NCBI GenBank assembly: GCA_026394265.1
Contig: JAPKYO010000046.1
Location: 1-47,784 of the forward strand
Source of the DNA: Candidatus Bathyarchaeota archaeon
GTDB lineage: Archaea > Thermoproteota > Bathyarchaeia > TCS64
Length of the DNA: 47,784 nucleotides
Reading direction: 5' to 3'
The notes below the pieces were generated by a model, which did no database searches, was not told the origin of the DNA, and saw only the letters and a list, made by a program, of their open reading frames with translations. Of the stretch, positions 15,033 to 21,975 are shown one piece after another (the first letter of the stretch is position 1; each line of letters opens with the position of its first letter). Both the position numbers and the translations under genes were made by a program.

Positions 15033-15938
15033 TCAGCGTTTCAGGTAGGCGTTGAGGCCGGACTGGGAGGGGCTTGAGCCGCTAAGGTCCTCGTTAATCT
15101 TCCGGCCGGTGAGGGCGTGGAGGTTAACAGAGTATATTATTCCAGTGTTTTCGAGATAGAGGATTGGCCCCTTCGCCCCGAGTATCTTCCCGGTTATTGC
15201 AACGTTGTCCCGCATCTTGACCTCTATCGGGCGTATCCGCGTCTGTGGCAGCCCGTAGATTGATGAGATGACGGCGGTAGCCTCGTCGACATGTTTCGCC
15301 TCGGGAAAGAGCCTGTGCAGCGCTTCGACGTGTTCCTCCAGTTTTCTGAGCCCCCATTCAAGCTCCCTCGGGTCGGTAAAAGCCATCTTCTCTTCGGCTT
15401 TCACGCTTTTGAGGGCGCCGAGTTGGTCCTGTATCCTCTTCTCGTAGATTCTCGCCTCGCATCCGTTGCCTGTGATGACCCGGCGGGCGGCGTCGGCGCC
15501 TTGCTCTACCCACCTCTTCTCGACCCTGCGCCCCTGTGAGACGCCGGCTTTTACCCTGTCGCCGAAGACGGCGAGGTAGACGAATGCCTCACTCTGCTCG
15601 CATGCCTCCCTGACGCTGGGGTGTGCGCTGCATGTTTCGCCTATGCAGCGTGCGCATGGCCCTGAGGCGTCGCCGGCGGAGCACGACCTGCACTGGTTCC
15701 CCGAGTCCGCGAGTGAGTTGGTCGGGCACGGGACACGCTCCTTCCACGAATCCATCGTGGAGTAGTCGCGGGTGACACGTGAGTGACCGACACAAAATCT
15801 ACCCTTGCCAAGCCTGAATGAGATGATCTTCCCCCGATCTAGGGTGACCTCACCGGGATCGCCATCGAGGAGCAGTTTAACCCGCCAGACACCATCTGCA
15901 TGCTCCCACCGGGTAGCATAGACGAGCCTGGCAGACAT
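15033..15938 (-). CDS. DUF2797 family protein
   Basis: A 301-residue protein with the DUF2797 signature FVYLAVFGDRVKAGVSQ..RVEKRWVEQGAD (~123-152), which resembles a GIY-YIG-like core, preceded by a cysteine cluster (C-PTNS, CRSC, CARC, CSAH; ~70-108) probably binding zinc. The family is widespread in archaea and actinobacteria and has no established activity; nuclease-like or nucleic-acid-binding roles have been suggested only from fold resemblance. It starts at ATG 15938 and is divergent from the PPC-domain gene, with a palindrome in the shared 78-bp spacer. Downstream is the DinB gene on the same strand. Confidence 0.8.
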   Translation of the reverse strand: MSARLVYATRWEHADGVWRVKLLLDGDPGEVTLDRGKIISFRLGKGRFCVGHSRVTRDYSTMDSWKERVPCPTNSLADSGNQCRSCSAGDASGPCARCIGETCSAHPSVREACEQSEAFVYLAVFGDRVKAGVSQGRRVEKRWVEQGADAARRVITGNGCEARIYEKRIQDQLGALKSVKAEEKMAFTDPRELEWGLRKLEEHVEALHRLFPEAKHVDEATAVISSIYGLPQTRIRPIEVKMRDNVAITGKILGAKGPILYLENTGIIYSVNLHALTGRKINEDLSGSSPSQSGLNAYLKR

Positions 15939-15970
15939 CGCATGAGACTGTATGCGTCCAAATCATGAAC

Positions 15971-15986
15971 CCTTCGATCGCGAAGG
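15971..15986. promoter_or_regulatory. Inverted repeat in divergent promoter
   Basis: CCTTCG-ATCG-CGAAGG, a 6-bp stem with a 4-nt centre, lies in the 78-bp spacer between the divergent DUF2797 and PPC-domain genes. The position suits an operator for either or both, possibly for the PPC protein itself. No further copy was noticed in the window. Confidence 0.35.
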
Positions 15987-16016
15987 TTTGAAGTTCCCAC
16001 GCGCCGATGTCTCAGT

Positions 16017-16460
16017 ATGAACGTCGTAGAGTCTAGGGACGGCAAGCTGATCACTATAGGGCTGGGGCCCGACGAGAAGCTTCTCGAATCAGTGAAAGAG
16101 GTTATCAGGGCACACGGCATCAGGGACGGCGCGGTTGTCTCAGGCATCGGGACGCTGAAGAGGTGCCACATGCACTACATCAACACGACCGGGTTCCCCG
16201 CCGAGAACAGGTTCTACGTCGTCGAGGAGCCGCTCGAGATCGTGGCGATAAGCGGGCTGATAGCCGACTACGAGCCCCACCTGCACATGGCGGCGGGGTG
16301 CAGGGACCAGCGCGCCTACGTGGGGCACGTCGAGGACGGGTGCGTCGTGCTGTACCTCGCCGAGCTCATGATCATGAGGACGGAGGGCATGGGCCTGAGG
16401 CGCGAGACCGACCCGAGGAACGGAGTCTCGCTCCTGAAGGCCCACCCGGGCGACGAATAA
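16017..16460 (+). CDS. PPC (PCC/DUF296) domain protein
   Basis: A 147-residue single-domain PPC protein (PF03479). The core pattern is GPDEKLLESVKEVIRAHGI (~18-36), AVVSGIGTLKRCHMHY (~39-54) and PHLHMAAGCRDQRAYVGHV (~88-106) with histidines that bind metal in bacterial and archaeal members. The same domain is part of plant AT-hook DNA-binding proteins, but the stand-alone prokaryotic version is usually a trimer of unknown role, often annotated as DNA-binding. It is preceded by a palindrome-bearing divergent promoter region and followed by a non-coding stretch before tRNA-Leu. Confidence 0.82.
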   Translation: MNVVESRDGKLITIGLGPDEKLLESVKEVIRAHGIRDGAVVSGIGTLKRCHMHYINTTGFPAENRFYVVEEPLEIVAISGLIADYEPHLHMAAGCRDQRAYVGHVEDGCVVLYLAELMIMRTEGMGLRRETDPRNGVSLLKAHPGDE

Positions 16461-16647
16461 ACAGCCCATCCTCCGCCGCACCGCCGCCGCCAACGGCGCC
16501 AGAAAACAGCCCAAAACGGGAAAACAAGCCCAAACAGCAGGAAACGTGGCGGCGGCGGAGGAAACGGCAAACCACATGCACGCGCCCATCAACCGGAGCC
16601 CACAGGGTCCGCCCATGGCGACACAGAGCCCACTGGGCTGAGAAGAT
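16461..16647 (-). terminator. Non-coding region with T-tracts after tRNA-Leu
   Basis: No gene is seen. Read on the minus strand, immediately past the tRNA-Leu, the DNA carries repeated T-tracts such as CGTTTTGGGCTGTTTTCTGG (around 16500-16519). Similar words occur 3' of rpl24e and 3' of the gene ending at 44126, each time in sense orientation. Archaeal RNA polymerase terminates on U-tracts, so this is probably a termination zone, also serving the convergent PPC gene side. Confidence 0.4.
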
Positions 16648-16732
16648 TGGTGCAGGGGGTGGGGCTCGAACCCACGGAGGACTAACCATCAGGTCCTGAA
16701 CCTGACCCCTTTGGCCACTCGGGAACCCCTGC
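16648..16732 (-). tRNA. tRNA-Leu (anticodon CAG)
   Basis: On the minus strand a type II tRNA folds with acceptor GCAGGGG/CCCCTGC, an anticodon arm TCAGG-TTCAGGA-CCTGA giving anticodon CAG, a long variable arm, and a T arm GTGGG-TTCGAGC-CCCAC. Discriminator A73 is followed by an encoded CCA (16648-16650). No intron is seen. The 5' end lies 15 nt past the stop of gcvH, so its promoter must lie inside gcvH, or it is co-transcribed with gcvTH. Confidence 0.93.
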
Positions 16733-16747
16733 ACAATAATTGGGTGG

Positions 16748-17152
16748 CTAGTGCTTCAGCGTCGCTATGTGCTGTTTATACTTTTCGGCGTCCATCAGCT
16801 TCGCCGCGTCGGCTGCCCAGTTGCTGGGCTTCACCTTCGCAATCCATCCCTCACCATATGGGTCGGCGTTGATCTTTTCGGGGCTGTTCGTCAGCGCCTC
16901 GTTGACCTCGACGACCGTGCCGGTTACCGGGCTGTAGAAGTCGGAGACGGCCTTGACCGACTCGACGGCGCCCGCGACTTGACTCTGCTTGAGCTCGGCG
17001 CCATTCTTGGGTGCCTCGACGTAGACGATCTCGTGGAGTTGCGCCTGCGCGTAGTCGCTGATGCCGATTATCACGACTTCGCCGTCGGGCTTCGCCCACT
17101 CGTGTTCACTGGTGTAGTATAATCCGGTTTCAATCTTGACTTCGTCTGTCAT
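16748..17152 (-). CDS. gcvH: Glycine cleavage system H protein
   Basis: A 134-residue lipoyl carrier protein. GAVESVKAVSDFYSPVTG places the lipoylated lysine at K67, and the EWAKPDGEVVIIGISDYAQAQLHEIVYV hairpin is standard. It shuttles the aminomethyl group between GcvP, GcvT and dihydrolipoamide dehydrogenase during glycine oxidation to CO2, NH3 and methylene-tetrahydrofolate (or pterin equivalent). ATG 17152 overlaps the stop of gcvT (ATGA), showing coupled translation; the longer frame to 17170 is not needed. gcvP and lipoate genes are not in the window. The 3' end contains a TATA-like word that may serve tRNA-Leu. Confidence 0.95.
   Translation of the reverse strand: MTDEVKIETGLYYTSEHEWAKPDGEVVIIGISDYAQAQLHEIVYVEAPKNGAELKQSQVAGAVESVKAVSDFYSPVTGTVVEVNEALTNSPEKINADPYGEGWIAKVKPSNWAADAAKLMDAEKYKQHIATLKH
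16771..16785 (-). promoter_or_regulatory. Possible tRNA-Leu promoter inside gcvH
   Basis: On the minus strand AAAAGTATAAACAGC within the last codons of gcvH contains a good TATA word about 45 nt upstream of the tRNA-Leu 5' end. A start about 25 nt downstream would give a short 5' leader. The coding constraint (residues KYKQ) may explain it by chance. Confidence 0.35.
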
Positions 17153-18276
17153 GCCTTTACCCTCTTCCAACCGTACTTGGGCTCATCATAAAATGGGTGG
17201 TGCTTAACTATTTTTCCCTTGACGAGGTTCGCCCTGATCTTGACCTGGACCTCCTTGCCGGGTTCCTTGTACTCGGGTGGGAGGTAGGCGAGTGCGATGC
17301 TCTCATCTAGGGTGGGGGCTACTCCGCCGCTCGTGATGACGCCAATCTTTTTCTCGCCGTCGTAGACCTCATAGCCGTGGCGGGGGATGCCGCGCTCGGT
17401 CAGCGCGATGCCGACGAGGGTCCTCGTGACGCCCTTCTCGATTATGCCCTCTAGCGCCCTCTTGCCGTTGAAGTATGAGGGCTTTTTCATCTTGACGACC
17501 CACTTGAGGCCGGCCTCGATAGGGTTTGTGGTCTCGTCGATGTCGTTGCCGTAGAGCCAGAGGCCCGCCTCGAGGCGTAGGCTGTCGCGTGCGCCTAGGC
17601 CGCATGGCTTGGCGCCTGCGGCGACCATGTCGTTCCACATCTTGAGTGACTTTGTGGGGGTGACGAGGGGATCGTCGAGTACGAATATCTCGAAGCCGTC
17701 CTCGCCCGTGTATCCGGTTCGGGCTGCGAGGCAGTCGAATCCGCTGATCTTCAGGGGGGCGACGTTGAATCTCTCAATGGCGCTTGGGTCTGTCGCACTT
17801 ATCTTGGCGAGGACCTCGGCAGCCTTGGGGCCCTGGATGGCTATCATGCCGACCTTGTCGCTCATGTCGGTGAGCTTGACCTTGAAGCCCTTTGTGTTCT
17901 TCTGCAGCCAGGCGAAGTCCTTGTCGCGGTTGCCCGCGTTGTAGACGACCAGGAACTTCTCCGCGCCCTGACGGTAGACGATGAGGTCGTCGACTATGCC
18001 GCCGTCTGGCTTGCACATATTGCCGTAGACACCCTTGCCGTCTGTGAGAGCGGCGATGTCGTTCGTGTCGACGTAGTCGAGGAACTTCACTACGTCTGGT
18101 CCCTCGGCGTAGACTCTGCCCATGTGACTCGTGTCGAATATGCCACACGCGTCGCGAACGGCCTTGTGCTCGGGGATGATGCCCTCGTACCAGACGGGCA
18201 TCGCGAATCCACCGAAGTCTACAACGTTGCCGTGCTCAGCGTGGTATTGGTAAATGTGTGTCTTCCTGAGCTCCAA
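17149..18276 (-). CDS. gcvT: Glycine cleavage system T protein (aminomethyltransferase)
   Basis: A 375-residue GcvT. Typical segments include FAMPVWYEGIIPEHKAVRDACGIFDTSHMGR (~23-53), AIQGPKA (~147), ARTGYTGEDGFEIFV (~184-198), LGARDSLRLEAGLWLYGNDIDETTNPIEAGL (~227-257) and the C-terminal barrel with ITSGG (~313). It releases ammonia from the H-protein-bound aminomethyl group and transfers the methylene unit to tetrahydrofolate or tetrahydromethanopterin. The start is TTG 18276; no Shine-Dalgarno is visible and a TTTTAA word lies at about 18311-18317. It forms an operon with gcvH through an ATGA overlap. No glycine riboswitch-like structure was recognised in the short leader. Confidence 0.94.
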   Translation of the reverse strand: MELRKTHIYQYHAEHGNVVDFGGFAMPVWYEGIIPEHKAVRDACGIFDTSHMGRVYAEGPDVVKFLDYVDTNDIAALTDGKGVYGNMCKPDGGIVDDLIVYRQGAEKFLVVYNAGNRDKDFAWLQKNTKGFKVKLTDMSDKVGMIAIQGPKAAEVLAKISATDPSAIERFNVAPLKISGFDCLAARTGYTGEDGFEIFVLDDPLVTPTKSLKMWNDMVAAGAKPCGLGARDSLRLEAGLWLYGNDIDETTNPIEAGLKWVVKMKKPSYFNGKRALEGIIEKGVTRTLVGIALTERGIPRHGYEVYDGEKKIGVITSGGVAPTLDESIALAYLPPEYKEPGKEVQVKIRANLVKGKIVKHHPFYDEPKYGWKRVKA

Positions 18277-18338
18277 AGCGGATTACCGGTTAGATATGCA
18301 ACGGGGGGATGGTTAAAACCCTATCTGGGTTGAGGCGG

Positions 18339-18518
18339 CTACTTGGCGCTGCAGGGGAGGACCTCGACGCCATCCATCGTGAACTTGAGGTCCTTCTTGC
18401 ACTTCGGGCACTTGCCCTCGAACTTCTTTATGATGTCCTGGGGGGACTTCAGTAGCTCTCCCTCGTAGAGGACCTCTTTACAAGACTTGCACACGATCTT
18501 TTGAGGCAAACTCGCCAC
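18339..18518 (-). CDS. Small zinc-ribbon protein
   Basis: A 59-residue protein from GTG 18518 to TAG 18339, with a GGAGG Shine-Dalgarno 11 nt upstream. Two knuckles, VCKSC (~9-13) and KCPKC (~36-40), are joined by a helical segment (LLKSPQDIIKKFEG), plus a lone cysteine near the C terminus. This is a rubredoxin/zinc-ribbon-like architecture found in many small archaeal proteins of unknown function. It is on the same strand as gcvT and 62 nt upstream of it, so it could be co-transcribed. Confidence 0.7.
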   Translation of the reverse strand: MASLPQKIVCKSCKEVLYEGELLKSPQDIIKKFEGKCPKCKKDLKFTMDGVEVLPCSAK

Positions 18519-18644
18519 CGTCTAGACAACCTCCAAGCCGAGTGCATATAAACCTCATCATCGGTGGCGTCGTCTCCACCACCCGATACGGGGGATAAAA
18601 GGATATATTGCCAACTCGCGCATCATTCGGGGAAGGAGTCGAAG

Positions 18645-19049
18645 ATGGCTTCCGCAGCCGGTAAACCAAAGGACGTCCCAAAGATTCGGAGAAACAAGCA
18701 ACTCGAAGCCCTGTCTGGGTACGCGGGCATATTCATGGTCATACTCATAATCTTCATACTCGGTGGGGGGGTCTACGACATCATCAAGCACCCCGCCTCC
18801 ACCATGGTGACGTCGAGTGGAGCCTACACTTCGATAAGCCCCTACTCGGGCGAGCAGACGATCAACGAGAGCATAGTAAGCATGTTCCTCTACGCGTCCG
18901 GCTTCGCAGGGCTCTATCTCGTCTACAGGAGCACACAGGTGCTCTACGATAAATCCAAAGCGAACCTCAACCTGATGCTCGGCTTGGGTCTCGCCGTGGT
19001 CGGATTCGCCGGCTCATACATCCTGATGATTCTCAAGAGATCAGCGTAG
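18645..19049 (+). CDS. OST3/OST6-like three-helix membrane protein
   Basis: A 134-residue protein (ATG 18645) with a basic cytoplasmic N terminus, a transmembrane helix (~27-47), a ~40-residue external loop containing HPASTMVTSSGAYTSISPYSGEQTINESIV, then two more helices (~78-98 and ~107-128). The order helix, Pro/Gly-rich loop ending in a Gln...Glu-Ser-Ile-Val motif, helix, helix resembles the C-terminal membrane domain of eukaryotic Ost3/Ost6 (MAGT1/TUSC3), without the thioredoxin domain. If correct it would be an accessory subunit for an AglB oligosaccharyltransferase in the cytoplasmic membrane. This is a by-eye comparison and not a formal match. A TATA-like word GGATATAT precedes it at about 18600. 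Confidence 0.5.
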   Translation: MASAAGKPKDVPKIRRNKQLEALSGYAGIFMVILIIFILGGGVYDIIKHPASTMVTSSGAYTSISPYSGEQTINESIVSMFLYASGFAGLYLVYRSTQVLYDKSKANLNLMLGLGLAVVGFAGSYILMILKRSA

Positions 19050-19143
19050 AGCCGGCGTTTTCCCGGTTTCAAAGTTTTCCGCTACACTTGTCTTCGAGTA
19101 TAAGGCTTTATACCTAATTCGCATGCAAAATAGGTGATAGTGT

Positions 19144-19623
19144 ATGTCAGGTTTCTTCGACAAGGTGAAGAGCGGCGCGGGTAAGGTCGCGTTTGAGGCC
19201 GACAAGGTCGGCGATGTAAAGAAGGCCCAGTTCGATATCATGAATCTGAAGAAGCAGATCGAGGGTTCCTATACGAAGCTGGGTGAGATGTCTTATCGTC
19301 GCTATGTGGCGACGGGGCAGGAGGCTCCGGAGTTCGCGGAGGTCTGTCAGGCCATCGTTCAGGTTGAGCAGAAGATAGCCGCGAAGGAGGAGGAGATTAA
19401 ACAAATTAACGCGAGGGTCTATCAGTCAGCCACGCCTCAGCAGACGTACTCAGCTCCACCGACGACGTATGCCCCACCGCCATCTTACTCCGCCCCGCAG
19501 CAGCAGTATAATGCGCCGCCGCCCCCGCCACCACAGCAGGGTGGTAAGTTCTGCCCCAGCTGCGGGACGCCGGTGAACGACACAACGAAGTTCTGCAGTA
19601 ACTGCGGCGCGAAGGTAGCGTAG
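19144..19623 (+). CDS. Coiled-coil protein with C-terminal zinc ribbon
   Basis: A 159-residue protein: an N-terminal amphipathic helix and coiled coil (~1-92), a Pro/Gln/Tyr/Ala-rich low-complexity linker (~96-132), and a C-terminal double-zinc-ribbon half FCPSCGTPVNDTTKFCSNCGAKV (CxxC...CxxC, ~136-157). This layout is common among archaeal and bacterial zinc-ribbon proteins thought to act as cytoplasmic or membrane-proximal adaptors; no specific function is known. ATG 19144 follows GGTGAT, and TATA-like words TATAAGG and TTTATACC lie at about 19100-19120. Confidence 0.72.
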   Translation: MSGFFDKVKSGAGKVAFEADKVGDVKKAQFDIMNLKKQIEGSYTKLGEMSYRRYVATGQEAPEFAEVCQAIVQVEQKIAAKEEEIKQINARVYQSATPQQTYSAPPTTYAPPPSYSAPQQQYNAPPPPPPQQGGKFCPSCGTPVNDTTKFCSNCGAKVA

Positions 19624-19726
19624 CCGTTTCTGACTGGGGCGTGAGCCCCAATTAAGGTAAGTTTTCTCGACGTTTTCCTGAAAAGGTCTTATGAGTCATA
19701 GAGCGTGTAGTGTATCCGTGATTTAG

Positions 19727-20611
19727 TTGAAGCGCATCGGATTCATCGGGTTGGGCCTCATGGGCAGCGGCATGACCATGAACATCCTCAAGGCGGGGTT
19801 CCCGCTGACGGTCTGGAACAGGACGGCGTCGAAGACCGAGGCACTCGCCAAGGCGGGGGCCAAGGTGGCGAAGACGCCGAAGGAGGTCGCTGAGAAGAGC
19901 GACATAGTCATCAGCATAGTCACCGACTCGAAGGACGTCGAGGAGGTGCTCCTCGGGGCGAACGGCGTCATCCACGGCGTGAAGCCGGGGACGATAGTCA
20001 TCGACATGAGCACGATAAGCCCCATCAGGACCCGGGAGATGGCTGCCAAGTTCAAGGAGAAGGGCATCAAGATGCTCGACGCCCCCGTGAGCGGCGGGGA
20101 CATAGGCGCCCGGAACGGCACGCTGAGCATCATGGTCGGCGGCGACAAGGACGCCTTCGACGAGGCGACGCCCGTCTTCCAAGCGATGGGTAAGACCATC
20201 ACCCACATCGGCGGTAACGGCGACGGCCAGATCTGCAAGGCGGTGAACCAGATACTCGTCGGCATGAACATGCTGGCGGTCGCGGAGGCGCTCGTGTTCG
20301 CGAAGAAGGCGGGGGTGGACCCGAAGAAGGTGCACGCGGCGGTCTCGCCCGGCGCGGCGGGTAGCTGGCAGCTCACGAACAACGGTGCGAAGCTCCTCGT
20401 GGGTGACCACGAGCCCGGCTTCAAGGTCAAGGACTACCTGAAGGACCTGCGTATCATCATGGAGACGAGTGATAGCATCAAGATGCCATTGATGGGTACG
20501 GCGGTGGTTCAGCAGATGTTCAAGAACCTCGACGCCGAGGGCATGAGGGACAAGGGGACGCAGGCGGTAGTCGTCGCCGTGGAGAAGCTGGCGAAGGAGA
20601 AACTCGCCTAG
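19727..20611 (+). CDS. Beta-hydroxyacid dehydrogenase (3-hydroxyisobutyrate dehydrogenase family)
   Basis: A 294-residue NAD(P)-dependent enzyme. Rossmann motif IGFIGLGLMGSGM (~4-16), substrate motif DAPVSGGDIGARNGTL (~118-133) and catalytic GDGQICKAVNQI (Lys ~172) identify the family. NRT after the second strand (VWNRT, ~29-33) favours NADP(H). Members oxidise 3-hydroxyisobutyrate, tartronate semialdehyde, 6-phosphogluconate or reduce succinic semialdehyde/glyoxylate; the precise substrate is not settled by sequence. The start is TTG 19727; no ATG is available before the Rossmann strand. The 3' end is 134 bp before the ornithine cyclodeaminase-like gene. Confidence 0.85.
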   Translation: MKRIGFIGLGLMGSGMTMNILKAGFPLTVWNRTASKTEALAKAGAKVAKTPKEVAEKSDIVISIVTDSKDVEEVLLGANGVIHGVKPGTIVIDMSTISPIRTREMAAKFKEKGIKMLDAPVSGGDIGARNGTLSIMVGGDKDAFDEATPVFQAMGKTITHIGGNGDGQICKAVNQILVGMNMLAVAEALVFAKKAGVDPKKVHAAVSPGAAGSWQLTNNGAKLLVGDHEPGFKVKDYLKDLRIIMETSDSIKMPLMGTAVVQQMFKNLDAEGMRDKGTQAVVVAVEKLAKEKLA

Positions 20612-20686
20612 AACGATGAGTTTAAAGCGCCCCACACCATCCACTCAGCTTACGGTGGAAGAGTTGGCAAGGGATAGTTTTCCCGT

Positions 20687-20700
20687 ACTCTGAACAGAGT
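20687..20700. repeat. Inverted repeat before the TIGR00300 gene
   Basis: ACTCTG-AA-CAGAGT lies in the leader of the TIGR00300-family gene. It overlaps the end of a 12-codon frame that begins GTG 20656 and stops at TGA 20692, about 30 nt after a TTTAAA word (about 20622-20627). It could be an operator or part of a leader; role unknown. Confidence 0.3.
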
Positions 20701-20745
20701 AAGTTCTCCCAACTCGTAGAAGTCGAAGGCCACCTCATCGACTCC

Positions 20746-21927
20746 ATGATACTCACCAAGATACTCGACGAGATCATGGATCGTAAGGGTGATTTTGAGT
20801 TCATAGACTTCAAGATTGGGAGGAGGAAGAATGATTACAGCTCTGCCTCGATAATGATCTTCGGGGAGAGCAGGGGGCACCTCGACGGGATAGTGGACGA
20901 GGTTCTGCGGCTCGGGGCGGAGATGCCCACGGCACTTGAGGTCGAGTACGAGGCCTCGCCGCGCGACATGGTCCTCCCGGACGACTTCTACTCGACGACG
21001 AATCACCCGACCAGCGTGTATCTGGGCGGAGAGTGGGTTCAGGTCGAGGGGCTGATGATGGATAAGCAGATCGTCGTCGACCCCGTCGCGAAGAGGGCGT
21101 GGGCCAAGCCCATCGGCCTCGTGAGGCGCGGCGACCTCGTCGTCAGGGGCGAGAGGGGGGTCAGGATCAAGCCCCCGGAGAGGCCCAGGGAGGGCGTCGG
21201 CGTCTTCGAGTTCATGAACGGCGAGGTCTCCCCCGAGAGGCCCGCGACCTCGATCATCAGGAGGATCGCCAAGGAGTTGAAGGAGACGAAGGCACGCGGC
21301 GGCAAGGTCGTTGTTGTAGCTGGCCCCGCGGTGATACACACGGGGGCTGCGCCCCACTTGGCGCGGATGGTGGAGCTTGGCTACGTCGACGCCCTGCTCT
21401 CGGGGAACGCGTTAGCAGTCCACGATGTCGAGTACGCCCTCTACGGCACCTCCCTCGGCGTCGAGCTTGAGGAGGGCGGGAGGAAGAAGGAGCCGCGGAA
21501 CCACATCTCCGCGATAAACGAGGTCATCAGGGCGGGGTCGATAAAGGCGCTGGTGGACGCGGGGAGGGTGAAGGCGGGCATCTTCTACCAGCTTACGGTG
21601 AAGGACATCCCCTACGCGTTGGCGGGCTCCATCAGGGACGATGGGCCGATACCCGAGGTGATCAAGGACTCGGGGGAGGCGCAGAGTAGGTACAAGGAAC
21701 TCGTGAAGGACGCCGACTTCGTCCTCATGCTCGCCACGACCCTCCACTCCATCGCGGTGGGGAACATGCTCCCCTCGACGGTGAAGGTGGCCTGCGTCGA
21801 CATCAACCCGGCGGTTGTGACGAAGCTGAGTGACAGGGGTACGAGCCAGGCGGTCGGCGTCGTCTCCGACGTCGGCGCATTCGTACCTCTCCTCATCGGG
21901 GAGCTGGAGAAGCTGGGCGGGTGCTGA
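20746..21927 (+). CDS. TIGR00300/LOR-SDH family enzyme, archaeal ornithine cyclodeaminase-like
   Basis: A protein of 393 or more residues with an N-terminal LOR/SDH-type domain and a C-terminal Rossmann-like domain (VVVVAGPAVIHTGAAPHLARMVELGYVDALLSGNALAVHDVEYALYG). The family includes the archaeal ornithine cyclodeaminase related to the C-terminal part of AgrE/ArgZ, which converts ornithine to proline and ammonia. That function is plausible here because no classical proline genes are in the window, but it is not proven. The frame remains open upstream of ATG 20746, and codons for FSQLVEVEGHLIDS just before it match the usual family N terminus. No ATG, GTG or TTG exists in that extension, so the true start is non-canonical or the 5' end carries a frameshift. 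Confidence 0.75.
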   Translation: MILTKILDEIMDRKGDFEFIDFKIGRRKNDYSSASIMIFGESRGHLDGIVDEVLRLGAEMPTALEVEYEASPRDMVLPDDFYSTTNHPTSVYLGGEWVQVEGLMMDKQIVVDPVAKRAWAKPIGLVRRGDLVVRGERGVRIKPPERPREGVGVFEFMNGEVSPERPATSIIRRIAKELKETKARGGKVVVVAGPAVIHTGAAPHLARMVELGYVDALLSGNALAVHDVEYALYGTSLGVELEEGGRKKEPRNHISAINEVIRAGSIKALVDAGRVKAGIFYQLTVKDIPYALAGSIRDDGPIPEVIKDSGEAQSRYKELVKDADFVLMLATTLHSIAVGNMLPSTVKVACVDINPAVVTKLSDRGTSQAVGVVSDVGAFVPLLIGELEKLGGC

Positions 21928-21975
21928 TAGAACGCCTTATCACGTGCTACTACTCATAACGAATTTTTTTTCGGA

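Noticed and set aside
17153..18338. Glycine riboswitch upstream of gcvT
   Set aside because: The leader before TTG 18276 is short and no tandem aptamer-like structure is seen; such riboswitches are bacterial.
19652..20644. Long open frame (330 codons) on the minus strand opposite the hydroxyacid dehydrogenase
   Set aside because: Composition is His/Arg/Leu-rich shadow of a GC-rich gene, no family similarity, and the plus strand encodes a clear enzyme.
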